NCBI GenBank assembly: GCA_947454055.1
Contig: CANGIS010000008.1
Span: forward strand, 1 to 64,000
Length of the DNA: 64,000 nucleotides
DNA from: Hyphomicrobiales bacterium
GTDB lineage: Bacteria; Pseudomonadota; Alphaproteobacteria; Rhizobiales; Beijerinckiaceae
Direction: 5' to 3'
Shown: piece after piece, positions 60,445 through 64,000 of the stretch
Layout: each line of letters starts with the position of its first letter
Numbering within the stretch: the stretch's first letter is position 1
Program-made: the position numbers and the translations under genes
The notes under the pieces: model-generated
Database searches by the model: none
Seen by the model: the letters and a program-made list of their open reading frames with translations, nothing else
Told to the model about the DNA's origin: nothing

Positions 60445-61194
60445 TCAATAAAACACGTCGCCCGCGATGACCGGTGTGACCGTGCCATCGCGTTCGAGCA
60501 ATAATTTCCCTTGCGCGTCGAGGCCCTGGAAAATGCCTTCAAGGACGCCATCGGATTGGCGAACCGTCAACGGCCCCCCGATACCGCGCGCCAGCTTGAT
60601 CCAACGCTCGCGAAGCATACCGAAGCCCGCTCCCTGATCGAACCGGTCAAGCGCGCCGCGAAACGAACCCACCAAGGCGGCACACACATCCGGAACCGAA
60701 ACAGAGACTCCCGATGCGGCCAGATCGGTTGCGGGATAGGGCGTATCCTCAGGATGGAAGCCGACATTGATACCACAGCCAATCACGGCAGCAAAATGGC
60801 CATCGGGGAGCGTGCCCCCTTCCACCAAAATGCCGGAAAGTTTCGCCCCGTCCAGCAGAACATCGTTTGGCCACTTCAGGGAGAGATGGTGCGGGCTAAC
60901 GCCTAGCGCAATGAGCGCATCATAAATCGCCAGCGCCGCGACAAAGCCGAGCTGGTATCCGCTCGCCATCGGACAAGGTTCGCGCAAAGCGAGCGAGGCG
61001 TAGAGATTGCCCTTGGGCGACGACCATTGCCGTCCGAGCCGACCCTTGCCGCCGGATTGCTCATCGGCAATCACCCAGTGATCGCCGGCCCCGCTCTTCC
61101 GCAAATGGGCCATCGCCTCGTCATTCGTCGAGCCGATGGCAGCGAGATGGGTCAGGGTAAAGCGGTGCTCAGCACAGGCTGCGGTGAGCGTCAC
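60445..61194 (-). CDS. birA: Biotin--[acetyl-CoA carboxylase] ligase, monofunctional
   Basis: Attaches biotin to carboxyl carrier proteins. The 249-residue chain has GSTNDEAMAHL, the biotinyl-AMP loop SGGKGRLGRQWSSPKGNLYA, LKWPNDVLLDGAKLSGILVE and GCGINVG, with a C-terminal SH3-like cap (LEGIFQGLDAQGKLLLE). There is no N-terminal HTH, so it is not a repressor of its own pathway. The start is GTG at 61194, 1 bp after the nuoN stop; the longer open frame lies inside nuoN. Confidence 0.95.
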   Translation of the reverse strand: MTLTAACAEHRFTLTHLAAIGSTNDEAMAHLRKSGAGDHWVIADEQSGGKGRLGRQWSSPKGNLYASLALREPCPMASGYQLGFVAALAIYDALIALGVSPHHLSLKWPNDVLLDGAKLSGILVEGGTLPDGHFAAVIGCGINVGFHPEDTPYPATDLAASGVSVSVPDVCAALVGSFRGALDRFDQGAGFGMLRERWIKLARGIGGPLTVRQSDGVLEGIFQGLDAQGKLLLERDGTVTPVIAGDVFY

Positions 61195-61195
61195 G

Positions 61196-62638
61196 TCAGA
61201 ACAAAGACCGTGCAGCCGCGTTGGCAACCTCAACCAGCGTCGAAGGAGACAACGCAAAGACAACAACCAACACAGCCGACAGTGCCGCGATCAAGCGAAC
61301 GGATGCGGCAGCAGGCGTGAACGCCTCTTTCGGCTCATCGAAATAGATGATTTTGACGATGCGCAGGTAATAGAACGCGCCGACAACGCTGGCGATAACA
61401 CCCACAATGGCCAATGCATTCAGACCCGCATGGACGGCGGCGGCGAACACATACCATTTCGCAAAAAAGCCCGCGAGCGGCGGAATGCCCGCCAGCGAGA
61501 ACATGATCATCGCAAAGGCAAAGCCGAGCGCCGGATTGGTGCGCGACAGACCCGCCAGATCGCTGATATCTTCGCAATAGTGCCCGTTCCGCTCCATCGA
61601 GAGCACACAGGCAAAGGCACCGATCGTGGTCACGAGGTAAATCGCGATATAGATCGCCACACCCGCCACGCCGTCAATATTGCCCGCTGACAGGCCGACC
61701 AGCACATAGCCGATATTGCCGATCGAGGAATAGGCCAGCAGGCGCTTGATGTTGGTCTGCCCGATAGCGGCAAACGCACCCAGCACGGTCGATGCAATGG
61801 CGACGAAAACGATGATTTGCTGCCATTGGCCGGTGATCGAAGGGAAAGCCTGCTCGACAACCCGCACCAGCAACGCGACCGCAGCCGTTTTGGGGGCCAC
61901 AGCAAAGAAGGCGGTCACGGGCGTCGGTGCGCCCTCATACACATCCGGCGTCCACATATGGAACGGAACGGCTGATACCTTGAACGAAAGGCCGGCAAGC
62001 ACAAAAGCGAGACCGAAAATGGCGCCAATGCCAGCGCCGCCCTTTAACGCCGTCGCAATGCCCGAAAACGATACCGTACCCGTCATGCCGTAGACCAACG
62101 ACGCTCCGTAGAGCAGCATGCCGGAGGAAAGCGCGCCCAGAACAAAATATTTGAGACCCGCTTCGGTTGATTTAACCGAGTCGCGATCAAACGACGCCAC
62201 CACATAGAGCGCGAGCGAGGACAATTCCAAGCCAAGATAGAGCGCGATCAAATCATGCGCCGAAATCATCAGCATCATGCCGATCGTCGAGATCAGCACA
62301 AGCAGCGGAAACTCGAAGGCCTGCCGCTTGGTGTTTTTCAAATACGCTTCCGCCAAGAATAGCGTTAAAACAGAACCGCTTAGCGTCGCAACCTTCATAA
62401 ATTGCGCGAAGCTGTCGGAGATAAACGAACCGCCGAACGCTTCCACCGTCTGTCCACCACCCATCGCCACCAGGACGCCGGCGACGATCAGCACCAGAAG
62501 CGTCAATCCGCGCACGAGGCCATAGGATTTGTCGCCACCCACGGCGCCGATCAAAACGAGAACCAAGGCACCCGCCCCCATAAAAATTTCAGGGAGCGCA
62601 GGGGCCATGACCGGAAGGACAGAAAGGGTCGAAGACAT
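61196..62638 (-). CDS. nuoN: NADH-quinone oxidoreductase subunit N
   Basis: Proton-pumping membrane subunit of respiratory complex I. The 480 residues contain about 14 membrane spans of the Mrp-antiporter type; visible core segments are GLKYFVLGALSSGMLLYGAS, FKVSAVPFHMWTPDVYEGAP and RLLAYSSIGNIGYVLVGLSA with the conserved Lys in span positions typical of the family. It follows nuoM 14 bp later; birA starts almost at its stop. Confidence 0.97.
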   Translation of the reverse strand: MSSTLSVLPVMAPALPEIFMGAGALVLVLIGAVGGDKSYGLVRGLTLLVLIVAGVLVAMGGGQTVEAFGGSFISDSFAQFMKVATLSGSVLTLFLAEAYLKNTKRQAFEFPLLVLISTIGMMLMISAHDLIALYLGLELSSLALYVVASFDRDSVKSTEAGLKYFVLGALSSGMLLYGASLVYGMTGTVSFSGIATALKGGAGIGAIFGLAFVLAGLSFKVSAVPFHMWTPDVYEGAPTPVTAFFAVAPKTAAVALLVRVVEQAFPSITGQWQQIIVFVAIASTVLGAFAAIGQTNIKRLLAYSSIGNIGYVLVGLSAGNIDGVAGVAIYIAIYLVTTIGAFACVLSMERNGHYCEDISDLAGLSRTNPALGFAFAMIMFSLAGIPPLAGFFAKWYVFAAAVHAGLNALAIVGVIASVVGAFYYLRIVKIIYFDEPKEAFTPAAASVRLIAALSAVLVVVFALSPSTLVEVANAAARSLF

Positions 62639-62652
62639 CGGGGTTTGTGACC

Positions 62653-64000
62653 TTATGGCAGGGTAAGAGCGGCCGTCTTGACCGTGCCAACCGCTGCGTG
62701 GATCGCAGCAAGCAATGGCTCGGTCGGGACAGCGAAGATGTCGAGGATGGCATTGGCGTGGAAGCCAAAATAGATCGTCAGGAAGGCGAGTGGTGCCAAA
62801 AGCGCAAACTCGCGGACGCTCAGATCCTTGATATCCATCAAAGCGGGCTTTTCAAGCTTGCCGAGCACGACGCGGGCATACATCCAGAGCGCATAGGCCG
62901 CCGACAAAATAACGCCCGTGGTAGCAAACACCGCCACCCACGAATTGGCAATTCGCGAACCGAGCAGCGTCAGGAACTCGCCGATAAAGCCGCAGGTACC
63001 GGGCAAGCCGACATTGGCCATGGTAAAGATCATCAAGGCCGCCGCATAAAGCGGCATCCGGTTCACAAGGCCGCCATAGGCTGTAATCTCGCGGGTATGC
63101 ATGCGGTCATAGATCACGCCGACGCTCAAGAAGAGCGCTGCCGACACAATCCCGTGGCTGACCATCTGGAACATCGCGCCTTCGATACCTTGCGGCGTCA
63201 ATGTGAATATGCCCAGCGTCACATAGCCCATATGGGCAACCGACGAATAAGCGATCAGCTTCTTCACGTCTTCCTGCACCAACGCCACGAGCGAGGTGTA
63301 GACAATGGCACCCAGCGACAGCGTGAACATGAACGGCGCGAAATAGGCCGACGCATTCGGGAACATCGGCAGCGAGAAGCGGATAAAGCCGTAACCACCC
63401 ATCTTCAACAAAATCGCCGCCAGAATAACCGAACCGGCAGTGGGTGCCTCAACGTGGGCATCCGGCAACCAGGTATGCAGCGGCCACATCGGCATCTTGA
63501 CCGCAAACGAGGCGAAGAAGCCGATCCAGAGCCAGGTCTGCATATGGACGGGGAATTTGAAGTTCAGCAGCGTCGGAATATCCGTCGTTTTCGCCGTCCA
63601 ATACATCGCCATAATGGCGACCAGCATCAAGACCGAGCCGAACAGCGTGTAGAGAAAGAATTTGAAGCTCGCATAGATGCGGCGCTTGCCACCCCAAATG
63701 CCGATGATCAGGAACATCGGGATCAGGCCGGCCTCGAAGAACAGATAGAACAGCACAAGGTCGAGCGAGGAGAACACGCCGATCATCAACGCTTCAAGCA
63801 CCAGAAACGCGATCATATATTCGGAAACACGCTTCTCGATCGAGATCCACGACGCCACGATGCAGAACGGCATCAGGAAGGTCGAAAGCAGGATGAAGGG
63901 CATCGAATAACCGTCAACGCCCAGCTTGAAGCGGATCGCCTCGGAAAGCCAGGCCCCCTCCTCTACCAGCTGAAAAGCAGGGCTCGTCGGATCAAACCGG
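62653..64000 (-). CDS. nuoM: NADH-quinone oxidoreductase subunit M (5' end beyond the window)
   Basis: Antiporter-like proton channel of complex I. The visible 448 residues start in [20 protein letters not shown], a stretch that in NuoM lies about 70 residues from the N-terminus, so only the first part is missing. The frame continues upstream past the ATG at 63903, which is internal. Landmarks are [40 protein letters not shown] and [20 protein letters not shown]. nuoL is expected just outside the window. Confidence 0.97.
   Translation of the reverse strand, partial: RFDPTSPAFQLVEEGAWLSEAIRFKLGVDGYSMPFILLSTFLMPFCIVASWISIEKRVSEYMIAFLVLEALMIGVFSSLDLVLFYLFFEAGLIPMFLIIGIWGGKRRIYASFKFFLYTLFGSVLMLVAIMAMYWTAKTTDIPTLLNFKFPVHMQTWLWIGFFASFAVKMPMWPLHTWLPDAHVEAPTAGSVILAAILLKMGGYGFIRFSLPMFPNASAYFAPFMFTLSLGAIVYTSLVALVQEDVKKLIAYSSVAHMGYVTLGIFTLTPQGIEGAMFQMVSHGIVSAALFLSVGVIYDRMHTREITAYGGLVNRMPLYAAALMIFTMANVGLPGTCGFIGEFLTLLGSRIANSWVAVFATTGVILSAAYALWMYARVVLGKLEKPALMDIKDLSVREFALLAPLAFLTIYFGFHANAILDIFAVPTEPLLAAIHAAVGTVKTAALTLP

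Overview
This window is a slice of an alphaproteobacterial chromosome, most like the Hyphomicrobiales (Rhizobiales). The evidence is gene order: dusB-ntrB-ntrC-ntrY; a fused ispDF; the pyruvate dehydrogenase genes next to ftsB and eno; trp-moaC-moeA-lexA-comEC; and a block from dnaE and rpsB through bamA to the lipid A genes. Further support comes from a lipoyl domain on PdhB, a long C-terminal extension on ribosomal protein S2, and alphaproteobacterial SOS boxes (GAAC-N7-GAAC). No rRNA, tRNA, CRISPR array, prophage or insertion sequence was recognised. Nearly all genes are housekeeping genes, densely packed.

Layout. 1-4.5 kb: nitrogen regulation (ntrY partial, ntrC, ntrB, dusB, minus strand) behind a promoter whose -10 box lies in a perfect 10+10 bp inverted repeat. 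4.7-6.4 kb: ispDF and the cinA/pncC amidohydrolase. 6.4-18.5 kb, minus strand: a RatA/Coq10-like gene, lipA, a ParDE-type toxin-antitoxin pair, lpdA-pdhC-pdhB-pdhA, ftsB, eno, an acyltransferase, kdsA and a glyoxalase-like gene. 18.5-19.3 kb: a DUF6516 (TumE-like) toxin with an HTH partner, then a palindromic dispersed repeat. 19.3-22.4 kb: pyrG, secG, tpiA. 22.6-31.7 kb, plus strand: ppiD, trpE, vapBC inserted in the trp cluster, trpG-trpD-trpC, moaC, moeA, lexA. 31.8-37.1 kb: comEC (minus), gltX and gltA (plus). 37.1-46.8 kb, minus strand: lipid A and outer-membrane genes (lpxB, lpxI, lpxA, fabZ, lpxD, bamA, rseP, cdsA, uppS). 46.9-54.3 kb: frr, pyrH, tsf, rpsB, dnaE and a 30-codon gene. 54.3-64 kb: lolD, lolC, proS, a DUF1467 gene, mce, rnj, birA, nuoN, nuoM (partial).

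The most interesting signal is at 54.1-54.3 kb. A 30-residue, single-membrane-span protein lies just upstream of dnaE behind a promoter (TTGCAA-18-TATACT) whose spacer carries a perfect GAAC-N7-GAAC LexA box. The lexA promoter in the same window has the same architecture. In size, topology and control this resembles SidA, the SOS-induced division inhibitor of Caulobacter, and it is too short for routine gene callers. Other points worth a second look are the operator-like repeat at dusB, three toxin-antitoxin pairs placed between housekeeping genes, a 26-bp perfect palindrome after eno, a possible small RNA between proS and the DUF1467 gene, and the absence of dxr and coaX from positions where I would expect them.
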